Shown: positions 26,588-36,169, numbered from the stretch's first letter. The stretch is DNA of 61,078 nt from Chitinispirillum alkaliphilum (GCA_001045525.1 LDWW01000005.1:124919-185996), one strand, 5' to 3'. Notes: generated from the sequence alone by a model not told the origin. Numbers and translations: made by a program.

Positions 26588-27054
26588 ATACTGCGGCCCT
26601 TTTTTTCATCATATGGGGTTACTTTTAGTGTTCCCTTTCATCTCAACTTTGTTCTACTATTCTTCTACCCTCTTCACTGGCTTCCCGTTGCTATTGGATG
26701 ATACTTTCGGGTTGTTGCCTAATGTTTTACTTCGGCACCAGCAAAAGACAATCCGGATGGGAAAAGCATACGCTGTCTTATAGCTATAGGAATAAGAATA
26801 GTTTTGATCGGGAGGGAGCGGGTCTTCAGTTCGCTCACCCGATTGTAAGAAGCGTAGTCTTCAAAGCGTGCTGTAAGCGAGGGACCGATCCTGCATCCTG
26901 CGGACCCTCGGCAGCCATCCAAATCCATCGGTTATCTTTGGAACAATCCCGGTACTTTACTTCGCTGAAGCTCCAGCTGAGGGCTTCTGAATTTCCTCTG
27001 AAAGAGCATTTGGAAATGATAGAGTAAAAAAATTCGAATCCGAAGTCGAAAAGT
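26588..27054. other. non-coding gap without recognised features
   Basis: Between the protease terminator and the efflux operon. Open frames on both strands (for example 26698-27027 plus, 26719-26928 minus) overlap each other, have no family features and look unused. The segment 26820-27000 has a mixed, GC-richer composition than its flanks and may be an interspersed repeat or decayed gene; this could not be tested. Confidence 0.35.
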
Positions 27055-27081
27055 TTGACTTTCAATTCAAAGTGTTAGTAT
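27055..27081 (+). promoter_or_regulatory. candidate promoter and TetR operator of the efflux operon
   Basis: TTGACT at 27055-27060 resembles a -35 element and TAGTAT at 27076-27081 a -10, at a short 15-base spacing. The interval holds a near-perfect palindrome, ACTTTCAATTCAAAGT at 27058-27073 (seven of eight pairs), the size and place expected for an operator of the TetR-type repressor encoded next. A second partial palindrome, AAGTC/GACTT, overlaps it on the left. Confidence 0.5.
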
Positions 27082-27141
27082 TTTGGCTTTTTAGTGTCTC
27101 TATATCTGAATATCGGTAACAGCAAGGTGGAGTTGAATTCG

Positions 27142-27801
27142 ATGAATCCGAAATCTCAAAGAATACGTGCGGTGCACAACATGAAGCAAAATCTTATCTT
27201 GGATGCCGCACTTAAGATTATATCAAGGGATGGTTATCATAGTGCACGGCTTGAAGACATAGCCGATGAGGCTGGTTTCTCCAAGGCATCACTCTATCAC
27301 TATTTTCCCGACAGGGAAGCGCTTGTTTTGCAGCTGGTTTTAAGGGAGCAAAGGGATCTTATGGAGAGGTGCGAAGAGATACTACTGGAGGAAAAGGAGG
27401 ATTTTTGCGAAGGACTAAAAAGGTTGATTCGTCTGTTTTTTTCCACAATGATGAAGCATGCTCAGTTTCATAAGTCTTTTGGGGATTTGCTTGAGAGAAA
27501 GTTTTCAAATATGGCCGATATGGCAAGCAAACACACTGAGCTTTTTCAGGAAGTTATTCGAAATCATCAGGAAATATCAGCCTGTATTTTTCAGCTGGTA
27601 GACAGGGGGCTGGGTCAGGGGAAAATAGATTTACCTGAAAATCTTGATTCACAAAGGGTAGCTCTTTATATAAATTCTATTATTGAGGGGATTTTCAAAC
27701 AATCATGTCTCAGGGATATGAATAACATCGATATAGATGGGGAAACTGAAAGGCTTTTTCTTTTTCTCAGTCCATGGTTGAAGCAGAAAACGGAGATGTA
27801 A
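27142..27801 (+). CDS. TetR/AcrR-family repressor
   Basis: 219 residues from ATG 27142, chosen because GGTGGAG lies nine bases upstream; GTG 27094 has no such site. The N-terminal DNA-binding domain is typical: ILDAALKIISRDGYHSARLEDIADEAGFSKASLYHYFPDREALV, with the recognition helix in the FSKASLYHYF stretch. The C-terminal ligand-binding part is helical and variable, as in the family. It opens the operon with TolC, adaptor and RND pump genes (one-base gap to the next), so it most likely represses that pump until a substrate binds. Confidence 0.92.
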   Translation: MNPKSQRIRAVHNMKQNLILDAALKIISRDGYHSARLEDIADEAGFSKASLYHYFPDREALVLQLVLREQRDLMERCEEILLEEKEDFCEGLKRLIRLFFSTMMKHAQFHKSFGDLLERKFSNMADMASKHTELFQEVIRNHQEISACIFQLVDRGLGQGKIDLPENLDSQRVALYINSIIEGIFKQSCLRDMNNIDIDGETERLFLFLSPWLKQKTEM

Positions 27802-27802
27802 G

Positions 27803-29122
27803 ATGAAATTAAGTGTATCGAAAGTATTGATGTTGCTGAGTGGGATTTTCTTTTTGAGAAGTGGCCCGGCATATTCTGAAGTTTTGGAACTGGATCTGCA
27901 GCGTTGTATAGAGATGGCGCTTGGCTCAAATATTCAGCTCCAGATTTCAAAAGAGAAGATCAATGAGAGTGAGGCGGCACTTAAACAGGCCACAGCAGGG
28001 TACCTGCCAAAGATAAGCGCAAATGCAACCTATTCCCGTCTGGGTGAAGCTCCTACAATGGATATTTCTGGTATTATGCCTGGTGCCGGGTTGGTAGAGG
28101 TTGGGAGTCAGAATAACTATAACGTAGGGGTCAATGTCAATCAGCCTCTTTTTACCGGTGGCAGGATAAGGACAGGACATAGGATCGCTCTTCAGAACAA
28201 AAATGCAGCTCAATGCGAGAACCGTGCTGTTGAAAAAGATGTGGTTCGGGAAGTCACACAGGCATACTACACTGTGCTGGCATCAACTCGGAGCCTGGAA
28301 GCACTTGACAGTTCGATAGTGTTACTGGAGCAGCTTAAAAAGGATCTTGAAAATGCCGTTGAGGTGGGGATGCGCGGAGAGCATGAGCTGCTTCAGGCCG
28401 AAGTTCAGCTTTTAAACCAGCAACTCTCACGAAGGCAGGCTAAAACCGGGGTGTTGGCTGCGCAAAGAATGCTTGCAAACCTTATCGGTTTGCCCCTGGA
28501 CCAGTCTTATCGGCTCGATGATTACATTCCAGAACCGGAGCAATTCAGTATTCCATCCATTGAAGCTCTTGTGAAAAGTGCACATACCCGCTTACCCGAG
28601 GTGAAGGTGATGGAAAATCAGCTCTCTATTGTTGGACACCAGATAAGTTTGGCCAGAGCGGAATATATGCCCAGCCTTTTTGCAACCGCTGGGTTTGACG
28701 CCCAGACAACGGGCGTGGAGTCACTGGAGTGGCGTGATAACTGGATGGTTGCTCTGAGTCTGCAATGGAATATCTTTGACTGGGGAGCCGCTCGTCAGAA
28801 AAGGGCTCAGGCAGAATCACAGTATCGCCAGCTTGAACTTGGAATCCAGGAGTTCAAAAACGGATTGGAATTTATGGTCCGGAACAATTATCATGCGTTA
28901 AAAGACGCATATGAGGCAATCGAGATCAGTCGCAGAAGCGTTGAGCAGTCAAGAAGATCTTACGAAGTTACCTATGATCAATATCATCAGGGAATGGTTC
29001 CCAACAGTGAGCTTTTGAATGCTCAAAATTTACGTCTGCAGTCTGAGATCGCTTTCTACAGGGCGCTCAGTGAGTACCATTCAAAACGGGCAGATCTTGA
29101 ATATCTGATTAGTTTCGATTAA
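27803..29122 (+). CDS. TolC-family outer-membrane efflux channel
   Basis: 439 residues with an N-terminal signal peptide. The two-fold repeated outer-membrane-efflux architecture is visible: LDLQRCIEMALGSNIQLQISKEKINESEAALKQA in the first half, NYNVGVNVNQPLFTGGRI as a barrel segment, then a second long helical half ending VPNSELLNAQNLRLQSEIAFYRALSEYHSKRADLEYL. TolC trimers form the exit duct of tripartite pumps. It lies one base after the TetR gene and 25 bases before the adaptor. Confidence 0.93.
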   Translation: MKLSVSKVLMLLSGIFFLRSGPAYSEVLELDLQRCIEMALGSNIQLQISKEKINESEAALKQATAGYLPKISANATYSRLGEAPTMDISGIMPGAGLVEVGSQNNYNVGVNVNQPLFTGGRIRTGHRIALQNKNAAQCENRAVEKDVVREVTQAYYTVLASTRSLEALDSSIVLLEQLKKDLENAVEVGMRGEHELLQAEVQLLNQQLSRRQAKTGVLAAQRMLANLIGLPLDQSYRLDDYIPEPEQFSIPSIEALVKSAHTRLPEVKVMENQLSIVGHQISLARAEYMPSLFATAGFDAQTTGVESLEWRDNWMVALSLQWNIFDWGAARQKRAQAESQYRQLELGIQEFKNGLEFMVRNNYHALKDAYEAIEISRRSVEQSRRSYEVTYDQYHQGMVPNSELLNAQNLRLQSEIAFYRALSEYHSKRADLEYLISFD

Positions 29123-29147
29123 TTATCACACCGAAAGGAAATTTGTT

Positions 29148-30260
29148 ATGTACAGGAGAAGAAAAACTTCTCGATTGGTGGCAAAAGGGGTAGCCATGTC
29201 AGTGGTTCTTTCAGCCATGTTTTTGGCTGGTTGTGATTGGAACCGGGCTGAGGATGGAGAAGCTGGAAAAGAATTTGAAAAAATATCTCTTGCAGTGAGG
29301 GCTTCAGAAGCAGGAGAGAGGGATATCTCGAAAACCCTAAGCTTTTCCGGTAGTATCGATGCATTCAGGCGAGTTTCTGTTGCACCGGCATCACCGGGAC
29401 AGATCGAAAGGATATTTGTAGAAGAGGGGCAGAATGTCAGACAAGGGCAGATGCTGGTGAAAATGGATGACCGTCAGCTTCAGGCCGCAGCCGCTAATCT
29501 TCGTCAACTAAGAAATGATTACGAACGAATCAAAACGTTAAGGGAACGGGGCAGTACAACCCAGCAGGCGTATGACCAGATACGATCCGGTTACGAGGCG
29601 GCAAAAGCGAGTCACGATCTTTTGAAGAGTTCTGTGGAGATCAGGGCTCCCTATGCAGGTACAATTATTGGTAAACATTTCAATGACGGAGAGATCTACA
29701 CTGGTGCACCCGGAGCTGCTGGTTCTGCCGGTATAGTGGAGCTGGCTCAGCTTGGCAGGATGAAAATAGAGATCATGGTCCCTGAGCAGGATCTTGTGAG
29801 GCTCAAACCCGATCAGCAGGCTTATGTCCGCACAAGCGCATATCCCGACACGGTATTTCAGGGCAGGGTGCATACTGTTAATCCCGCTCTCAACAGAATG
29901 AGCAGAACTTCAAGGGTTACCATTGAGATTGACAACCCGGATCGACTCCTGATGCCGGGGATGTTTGCAAGAGTTGAAATTGTAACGGATGTTTTTGAAA
30001 ATGTCCTCTCCGTACCAGTCTCTTCTATTGTCAGAAGAAACGGAGAAGCACTGGTTTTCGTGGTTGATGACATGGGAGAAACCCCCTTTGATACCAAGCC
30101 TGAAAAAATTGCTGTGGAAACCGGAATAGTAACAGAGAGATACGCTGAAATAACAGGCGGACTTGATTCCGGTGCGTTTGTTTTAACAGAAAATAACGTC
30201 AGTCTAACAGAAACCACTGACATCAGGGTCGTATCTGTCGAGCGGATTATAAAGGAGTAA
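29148..30260 (+). CDS. RND efflux periplasmic adaptor lipoprotein
   Basis: 370 residues. The signal peptide ends in the lipobox MFLAGC-D at residue ~28, so it is lipid-anchored at the membrane. The order is the usual one for the AcrA/MexA (HlyD-like) family: a lipoyl/barrel half (ISVAPASPGQIERIFVEEGQNVRQGQMLVKMD), a helical hairpin, the other lipoyl half (VEIRAPYAGTIIGKHFNDGE), then beta-barrel and membrane-proximal domains (LLMPGMFARVEI, LSVPVSSIVRRNGEALVFVVD). It joins the RND pump at 30267 to the TolC channel at 27803. AAAGGA precedes the ATG. Confidence 0.92.
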   Translation: MYRRRKTSRLVAKGVAMSVVLSAMFLAGCDWNRAEDGEAGKEFEKISLAVRASEAGERDISKTLSFSGSIDAFRRVSVAPASPGQIERIFVEEGQNVRQGQMLVKMDDRQLQAAAANLRQLRNDYERIKTLRERGSTTQQAYDQIRSGYEAAKASHDLLKSSVEIRAPYAGTIIGKHFNDGEIYTGAPGAAGSAGIVELAQLGRMKIEIMVPEQDLVRLKPDQQAYVRTSAYPDTVFQGRVHTVNPALNRMSRTSRVTIEIDNPDRLLMPGMFARVEIVTDVFENVLSVPVSSIVRRNGEALVFVVDDMGETPFDTKPEKIAVETGIVTERYAEITGGLDSGAFVLTENNVSLTETTDIRVVSVERIIKE

Positions 30261-30266
30261 ATATAG

Positions 30267-33200
30267 ATGAATTTATCTAAGTTTTCGGTTACCAGGCGTG
30301 TAACCATAACGATGCTTATATGTATAATTATTCTTTTCGGATTAATATCTTTTGTAAGACTTGGTCTTGACATGATGCCGGAGCTGGAGTTTCCGGTGCT
30401 TACAGTATCTACTACCTATGACGGTGCTGCAGCAGAGGATGTGGAGCAGCTGATCACACGACCCATAGAGCAGGCAGTTTCAACAATCGGCGGGCTTGAA
30501 AACATCTACTCTACTTCTTCCGAAGGGCGTTCAACTGTATCTGTAGCTTTTGAATGGGGAACAAACCTCGATTTTGCAGGGCAGGATATACGTGAAAACA
30601 TAAGCCGGATAAGGCGTTTTTTGCCCGATGAAATAGATGATCCGATGGTAATGAAATTTGATATCTCTCAGATGCCCATTATGCTGCTTGGGGTGACGGG
30701 TATGAGTAATACCTCGGAGCTAAGGCAGTATCTTGAGAATACGGTCTCTCCCAGGCTTGAGCGTCTGGAGGGTATCGCCGGAGTACAGGTCGGGGGTGGT
30801 CTTAGAAGAGAGATAAATGTCTTTTTGGATAAGACACGAATGGATCAATACGGAATTGGAATCGATGCAGTGTCGGGGGCTATTTCTGCATCGAACATGA
30901 ATGTGTCAAGTGGGCATGTCACTGCAGGACATCAGGAATTTCTGGTCAGAACAATGGGGGAGTTTCAGGATATTGCCTCTATCGGAAACACCGTCATCAC
31001 AACCATAAACAATTCGCCCGTAAGAATCAACGATATTGGCCGTGTGGAGGATACCTTTGAGGAACGCCGCAACCGTATGCGGCTCAATGGTCGCGACGGG
31101 GTGGTGATGATGATCACCAAGCAGAGCCAGGCCAATACATTACAGGCGGTCAGCAGGATCAGAACCGAGCTGGAAGAGATGGGGTCAATCATGCCCTCTG
31201 ATATAGAGTTTATGACCATATTTGACCAGGGTGAAATTGTAGAGCAGGCAACGGGTAACACCGCTTTTTCGGTTTTTGTCGGGGGATTACTGGCAATATT
31301 CATGTTGTGGCTGTTTCTTAGAAACTGGCGGCCAACACTGGTTATCACGTTGGCAATTCCAATATCGGTTATAACTACTTTTATCGGTATGTATGCTTTG
31401 GGTTATACTCTAAATATCATCACTATTGGAGGTTTTGCCCTTGCGGTTGGTATGCTTGTTGACAATGCAGTTGTTGTCATTGAAAACATTTATCGTCATC
31501 TCGAAGAGGGCTCTCACAGAAACACCGCTTCTATTGAAGGTGCCTCAGAGGTTGCAATGGCCATAACCGCTTCCACCCTTACAACTGTGGCGGTTTTTAT
31601 TCCACTTGCACTTTCAGGTGGATTCGCAGGAAGAATTGCTCAGCCCCTTGCACTGACAATCTGTGCAGGACTTGCTGCATCATTGTTTGTGGCGGTTACA
31701 ATTATTCCTATGTTGGCTTCTGTGCTGTTTAAGAAAAGGCAGCAAAAAGGAAAAGAGTTTGAGGAAGCACATGGCGGAAAACTGTTTCACAGAATTCAGA
31801 GTCGGTATGAATCCGCTCTGAAGTGGGCTTTGGAGCAGTGGGTTTTGGTTATCGCAGTTGTGGCGATACTTTTTGCCGCAAGTGTATTTGGGGTAATGGA
31901 AATTGGCGGAGAATTCATGCCGGACAGTGATGATGGAATGGGACAGGTTTCCTTTAGTCTTCCAGTGGGTACAAACCTTGAGGAGACAAACCGATTGGCC
32001 ACTGCAATTGAAGAGAAATGTATGTCAATCCCTGAGATCAGTGAAGTTGCAACAATGATCGGTGGTATGAGAAGAAGTGGAGGACCAACTGATGTCAATG
32101 AAGGGCAGCTGTTTTTCAGGCTGGTTCCATTTGAGCAAAGAGACCGGTCTACAAGAGAAGTGGTAAATGAAATTCGTCAATCGATACCTGAGCTTCATGA
32201 CGTGGTGGTTGAGTTTCCTGCCATGAATATGATGGGAGGGGCTTCAAACCCCATAGAGGTCAAGCTTTTTGGTTCAGACCTCGCTCAGCTAAGGATGTAT
32301 GCAGATACTGTAAGGTCGATGCTGGGTTCAATTGAAGGTGTCTACGATGTAAATGTTTCCATGAGAGAGGGAAAACCTGAGATGCGCATAATCCCTGACA
32401 GGGATAAGGCTGCATTCATGGGCTTGAACATGCTTGATATTGGTATGGGTGTCCAAAACGCAAACATGGGTCGCGTTGTTTCAAGATACAGGGAAGGGGG
32501 AGAAGAGTTTGATATCAGAATCAGGCTTGACGAATCCGACCGTCAGACAAGGGAAAATATAAGCCGCATACCGCTGATCTCAAGAACCGGTGTTATTACA
32601 CCGGTAGCAAATGTAGGAGAAATTGTACTTGAGAGAGGGCCTATTTCTATAGACAGAGAAAACCGTGTGAGAAGAATATCTGTGACTGCTCAGGTTGAAG
32701 GGAGAAATGTGCAGGCGTATGCAGAGCAGGTACAGGAAAAGTTAAGACCTCTGGAAGCCGCATTGCCTTCCGGCTATTTCATTGAACTTGGTGGATCTTA
32801 CCAGGATATGAACGAAACTTTCTTCGATCTTGCTCTGGCTTTTATCGTTGCGGTGATCCTTATCTATATGGTTATGGCCGCTCAGTTTGAGAGCTTTTCT
32901 CAGCCGTTTATCGTTATGTTTACAGTACCGCTGGCTTTTATTGGTGTGGTATTTGGCTTGATGATTATGGGACATCCTCTTTCTGTCCCCGCGTTTATGG
33001 GAGTAATCATACTCTCCGGGGTGGTGGTTAATAACGGTATAGTAATGATAACCTATATCAATCAACTTCGGCACAGAGGATTGTCAAAGGGTGATGCTAT
33101 TGTCAGGGCTGCAGGGATAAGACTCAGGCCGATTCTTATTACTTCCCTTACAACTATTACAGGGGTGTTGCCAATGGCGTTCTCAAGGGCTCAGGGTTCA

Positions 33201-33362
33201 GAAATGCAGGGACCTATGGGAACGAGTGTGGCGTTTGGTCTCTTTGCTGCCACTTTTCTCACTCTGTTTGTTGTACCTGTCATCTACAGTGGTGTAGACA
33301 GAATTTCCGGTAGCATAACCAGAGCCCTCAAAAAAACAGTTCTGGGAAGTCATGATGCTTAG
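30267..33362 (+). CDS. RND (HAE1-type) inner-membrane efflux pump
   Basis: 1031 residues, the normal length. Twelve membrane segments in the RND plan: one at the N-terminus (TITMLICIIILFGLISF), a large periplasmic loop starting LDMMPELEFPVLTVSTTYDGAAAEDVEQLITRP, the TM2-6 bundle with GGFALAVGMLVDNAVVVIENIYRHLEEG, a second loop (NQLATAI-type region, MGQVSFSLPVGTNLEETN), and the TM8-12 bundle ending GTSVAFGLFAATFLTLFVVPVIY. The proton-relay acidic residue in the VDNAVVVIEN segment is kept. Pumps drugs, bile-type molecules or metabolites outward; substrate unknown. Six bases after the adaptor gene; KEG-type AAGGAG before ATG. Confidence 0.95.
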   Translation: MNLSKFSVTRRVTITMLICIIILFGLISFVRLGLDMMPELEFPVLTVSTTYDGAAAEDVEQLITRPIEQAVSTIGGLENIYSTSSEGRSTVSVAFEWGTNLDFAGQDIRENISRIRRFLPDEIDDPMVMKFDISQMPIMLLGVTGMSNTSELRQYLENTVSPRLERLEGIAGVQVGGGLRREINVFLDKTRMDQYGIGIDAVSGAISASNMNVSSGHVTAGHQEFLVRTMGEFQDIASIGNTVITTINNSPVRINDIGRVEDTFEERRNRMRLNGRDGVVMMITKQSQANTLQAVSRIRTELEEMGSIMPSDIEFMTIFDQGEIVEQATGNTAFSVFVGGLLAIFMLWLFLRNWRPTLVITLAIPISVITTFIGMYALGYTLNIITIGGFALAVGMLVDNAVVVIENIYRHLEEGSHRNTASIEGASEVAMAITASTLTTVAVFIPLALSGGFAGRIAQPLALTICAGLAASLFVAVTIIPMLASVLFKKRQQKGKEFEEAHGGKLFHRIQSRYESALKWALEQWVLVIAVVAILFAASVFGVMEIGGEFMPDSDDGMGQVSFSLPVGTNLEETNRLATAIEEKCMSIPEISEVATMIGGMRRSGGPTDVNEGQLFFRLVPFEQRDRSTREVVNEIRQSIPELHDVVVEFPAMNMMGGASNPIEVKLFGSDLAQLRMYADTVRSMLGSIEGVYDVNVSMREGKPEMRIIPDRDKAAFMGLNMLDIGMGVQNANMGRVVSRYREGGEEFDIRIRLDESDRQTRENISRIPLISRTGVITPVANVGEIVLERGPISIDRENRVRRISVTAQVEGRNVQAYAEQVQEKLRPLEAALPSGYFIELGGSYQDMNETFFDLALAFIVAVILIYMVMAAQFESFSQPFIVMFTVPLAFIGVVFGLMIMGHPLSVPAFMGVIILSGVVVNNGIVMITYINQLRHRGLSKGDAIVRAAGIRLRPILITSLTTITGVLPMAFSRAQGSEMQGPMGTSVAFGLFAATFLTLFVVPVIYSGVDRISGSITRALKKTVLGSHDA

Positions 33363-33393
33363 TTGGCTTGTCAAAAAAGTCAATGCGGAATAA

Positions 33394-33436
33394 AAAAATC
33401 AGGACTTCCGGATACAGGAAGTCCTGATTTTTATAT
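33394..33436. terminator. strong bidirectional terminator
   Basis: A perfect 16-pair stem, AAAAATCAGGACTTCC at 33394-33409 with GGAAGTCCTGATTTTT at 33417-33432, closes a seven-base loop. A/T-rich arms give U-runs on both strands, so it can end both the efflux operon and the converging gene at 33451. Confidence 0.95.
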
Positions 33437-33450
33437 AGGGTAATGATTTC

Positions 33451-33957
33451 CTAACTCTCTGCTGATACCTGCTGGTTTTGCTCACTTCGGTGACGATAAA
33501 TCTTAAGCAATCTGTAAATTTGTTCTACCGTAATGTCAAAATGTTGAATAAGTTTACATTCTTTGCCTTTCGGGTGTTTATATGTCAGATAATACAATGT
33601 GTTTTTCCCTGTACCAGAGGATTCAATGGTTTCATCTTTTATGTCAGCCCAATTGTAAAATTCAGTCGAGCTTGTTTCGATTCCTTCATTGCTTATAATG
33701 ATTTGAGGATTTCTGTCGTTAAGCTTTTTGTAAGAATTGTAAAATGCGAACGTGCCGCCAATCAATGCAATTAATCCAGCAATGAAATATGGATTATCTG
33801 TTAATACCATAATAAGCCCTGTAACAGCAAAGCATAAACTTACAAATACTTTAAGCTCCTTAATGGATTCCGAAAGGTAAATATCAGTTTCGTCCGGCGT
33901 TGCGAGTTCTTCCTCATACAAATCTTCTATGTCAAAATTATCTTGTAAATTTTCCAT
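33451..33957 (-). CDS. small membrane protein with PH-like cytoplasmic domain
   Basis: 168 residues. An acidic N-terminus is followed by two close membrane helices at about 36-78 (VFVSLCFAVTGLIMVLT and YFIAGLIALIGGTFAFYNS), then a ~85-residue beta-rich domain (IIISNEGIETSSTEFYNWADIKDETI) that resembles bacterial PH-like domains of the YcxB/STM3941 kind. Function unknown. It is flanked by a terminator on one side and an imperfect long inverted repeat on the other, and its AT-richness exceeds its neighbours, so it may have been acquired. The ribosome site is weak. Confidence 0.7.
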   Translation of the reverse strand: MENLQDNFDIEDLYEEELATPDETDIYLSESIKELKVFVSLCFAVTGLIMVLTDNPYFIAGLIALIGGTFAFYNSYKKLNDRNPQIIISNEGIETSSTEFYNWADIKDETIESSGTGKNTLYYLTYKHPKGKECKLIQHFDITVEQIYRLLKIYRHRSEQNQQVSAES

Positions 33958-33991
33958 TAATTTTCATTTCGTTATAATTGTATGTTGGTTT

Positions 33992-34099
33992 TGTACACTT
34001 TCAAAAGCATAAGTAATCATAGTTATGGCATTGTAAGAGAACGTACATACCCTGTATGAGTGATTAGTTGGTTTTTTTATGATGTTTCAAAAGTGTACA
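33992..34099. repeat. 108-base element bounded by imperfect inverted repeats
   Basis: The left end TGTACACTTTCAAAAGCATAA (33992-34012, shown in two parts: TGTACACTTT and CAAAAGCATAA) is mirrored by AAAGTGTACA at 34090-34099, with further pairing to TTATGATGTTTC inward. The ten outermost bases match perfectly. No gene fits inside. It may be a small non-autonomous mobile element or a pair of binding sites. Confidence 0.45.
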
Positions 34100-34129
34100 T
34101 TCTTGCGCTATGCCATACTGGTACCTTTC

Positions 34130-36169
34130 TCACTTGCTAAGCACCCTGACTAAATTGCCTGTTCTTGAAATTCTGCTTACCTCTTTACTCTGAGGGCCAT
34201 CGATTCGTAAAAAGTGGATTCCATTGGGAATATTCAAATTAAGAGTATACCTTGTTCCGCCCTCAGTAGATAGGCTGAAATTTTCTATCATACGTCCGCT
34301 TATAGAAAACAACCTGAAGTTGTGTGTCCCGTAATCAGGAGATTGGAAAGACAGTTGATTGCCTCCGGATAATCTATATCTTTTCACGGGCTTGAAAACA
34401 GAACCTGATTTGATTGAGCTCACGTCTCTGTATTCTCTTTTAAGAAGGGTTACTTCTCTAAGGGTAAAACTGCCTGAAATACCATCAGATACTGTGGCAA
34501 ATGAGATACTGTCAACTTCGCTTAAATTGAGAGCAGTTCCCTGTGTCACCCATTCAGGCTGACTGAAGTGGATCGGATTAAGGTAAACAGTCACAAGATC
34601 TTCCGAAGGTTGAATGAAATGCTCGTGTGAAGCACCTCCCTGGGCAAGCCCGTTTTGTTCCAACACTACCCTGATGGGCTCAGATGATTTATAGGTGATT
34701 TTTAAAAAAGAAAGGCTGTCTAATCCGATTTGGGGTATAGTAGTTAGAGCTCCCCAGGCATACTGACCTTCCCATGAATCACTGGATGTAATACTGTAGT
34801 GCCATTCCAATTCAGGTTCATCGAGATGTCTTCCAGATGAGTCGAGAGATGCCGTGGAACCCAAAGCGTCCAGTCGTAGGTTCCATTGTGCTTCATTGAC
34901 AAGATTGCCGCTCATTTCTTCAAGTGTAATACTGTCGGCGTAGTCGGGAGCCCACCAGTTTCCACTTATGTAGAGCATATTTAGCAGGGTGATTGATGCA
35001 GAATAGTACCCGTCAAAATTTGTACGCAGACGAGTCCAGCCACTATTTATAAAATGTTGATAAGTTGTACAGATTGTAGCTGCTGATATCAGAGGTGCAA
35101 CATACATTGCCCCCGCATCGCCATCTGTAGCTGGTATGCCATCGAGATAGTATCCGTGAGAAATTTTTCCCGGATCACCACCCGTTTGTTCATGAATGAA
35201 ATCAACAAGCTTGCCTACAACCTCTCTTGACTCAGGAGTGCCATAGTGACCATAATCCATTACAAGCCTCCAGGGGGTGCGGCAGGCGTTCTCCCAGTAT
35301 TCCCCGTCTTCGGGCCTTTCAAGAAAATTAGGATCCGCAGGACGAGGAGGGAAACCGACGATGAAATCGGGTAAAAATCCTGATTCAGTATGCCTTACTG
35401 TACGGGCGATTGTGTAAATATTGGAGGCAACAGTAAGCCAGGTGGGGTCGGAATCCACTTGGAAAAAGGCGCGCAGATGTCCCCCCATCCAGTCTGATGA
35501 GCGGGTGGCTGTGCGGTAGAGATCGTTCCCCGATCCGGGAGCCCATGAACCAAGCAGTATCCGGTTGTTGGTTCTGTCAATGTCGTGTTCCATAATCGCA
35601 CTGATTGTTTTTTTTGCTTCCTCCAGATAGTTGATTTCACCATCTGAGCCCCACTGTGAATGGGCGAGCAGAAGAGCATAGGCGATGTCAAAATCTCCAT
35701 CTGTTGCTGTAGTATAGCGCGGTTCAAAATATTCCACAGAATCACTGCCTACAATCTGCCAGGACATAAGATAAGGGCTGCTGCTTGAATAATGATCCCG
35801 CATCACCCGGTACATTCCATCGAAGTAGTATTTTGCCTCCGGATCCCCTAAGCCCTGATCATCCGAGCTCATCAGTGCAAAAATTAACATCCCAAACCCG
35901 TGGGCTTCGGAATGAGTGAGTGCGCTTTCATCGGTATTTGTGCCAGGTGCCCTGATATAATATCCATTATCTGTACTTCGTGCACGAAAAACAAACTGAT
36001 CTTTCCATTCCTGATAGTAGTAGTGAATGTGAGCGTTAAGTTCTTCCTGAGAATAGTTGCTGGGCTTAACAATATTGTATGACGTTTCCTGTTGCGGAAA
36101 TGGACGGTTTTGGGAGTGTAATTTCAGGGGTGAAACAATCAGTGACAGAAGTATAATAAATTTTACCAA
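34130..36169 (-). CDS. secreted glycoside hydrolase family 8 enzyme
   Basis: 679 residues from TTG 36169, with GGAGGA six bases upstream and a signal peptide (VKFIILLSLIVSPLKLHS). The catalytic domain spans ~30-400: general acid E88 in THSEAHGFGML, and base/acid region D157 in TTATDGDFDIAYALLLAH, the GH8 signatures, plus APGSGN and GDAGAMYVAPL segments. GH8 members cut beta-1,4 glucans, chitosan or xylan by inversion. After it comes a ~150-residue beta module (YAWGALTTIPQIG, ITYKSSEP, VTVYLNP) shared with the M6 protease, then a C-terminal sorting-like tail (LFSISGRMIENFSLS). A monocistronic gene by context. Confidence 0.9.
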   Translation of the reverse strand: MVKFIILLSLIVSPLKLHSQNRPFPQQETSYNIVKPSNYSQEELNAHIHYYYQEWKDQFVFRARSTDNGYYIRAPGTNTDESALTHSEAHGFGMLIFALMSSDDQGLGDPEAKYYFDGMYRVMRDHYSSSSPYLMSWQIVGSDSVEYFEPRYTTATDGDFDIAYALLLAHSQWGSDGEINYLEEAKKTISAIMEHDIDRTNNRILLGSWAPGSGNDLYRTATRSSDWMGGHLRAFFQVDSDPTWLTVASNIYTIARTVRHTESGFLPDFIVGFPPRPADPNFLERPEDGEYWENACRTPWRLVMDYGHYGTPESREVVGKLVDFIHEQTGGDPGKISHGYYLDGIPATDGDAGAMYVAPLISAATICTTYQHFINSGWTRLRTNFDGYYSASITLLNMLYISGNWWAPDYADSITLEEMSGNLVNEAQWNLRLDALGSTASLDSSGRHLDEPELEWHYSITSSDSWEGQYAWGALTTIPQIGLDSLSFLKITYKSSEPIRVVLEQNGLAQGGASHEHFIQPSEDLVTVYLNPIHFSQPEWVTQGTALNLSEVDSISFATVSDGISGSFTLREVTLLKREYRDVSSIKSGSVFKPVKRYRLSGGNQLSFQSPDYGTHNFRLFSISGRMIENFSLSTEGGTRYTLNLNIPNGIHFLRIDGPQSKEVSRISRTGNLVRVLSK

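Noticed and set aside
26698-27027. Plus-strand and minus-strand frames in the gap before the efflux operon
   Set aside because: They overlap each other, have no ribosome sites or families, and composition is mixed.
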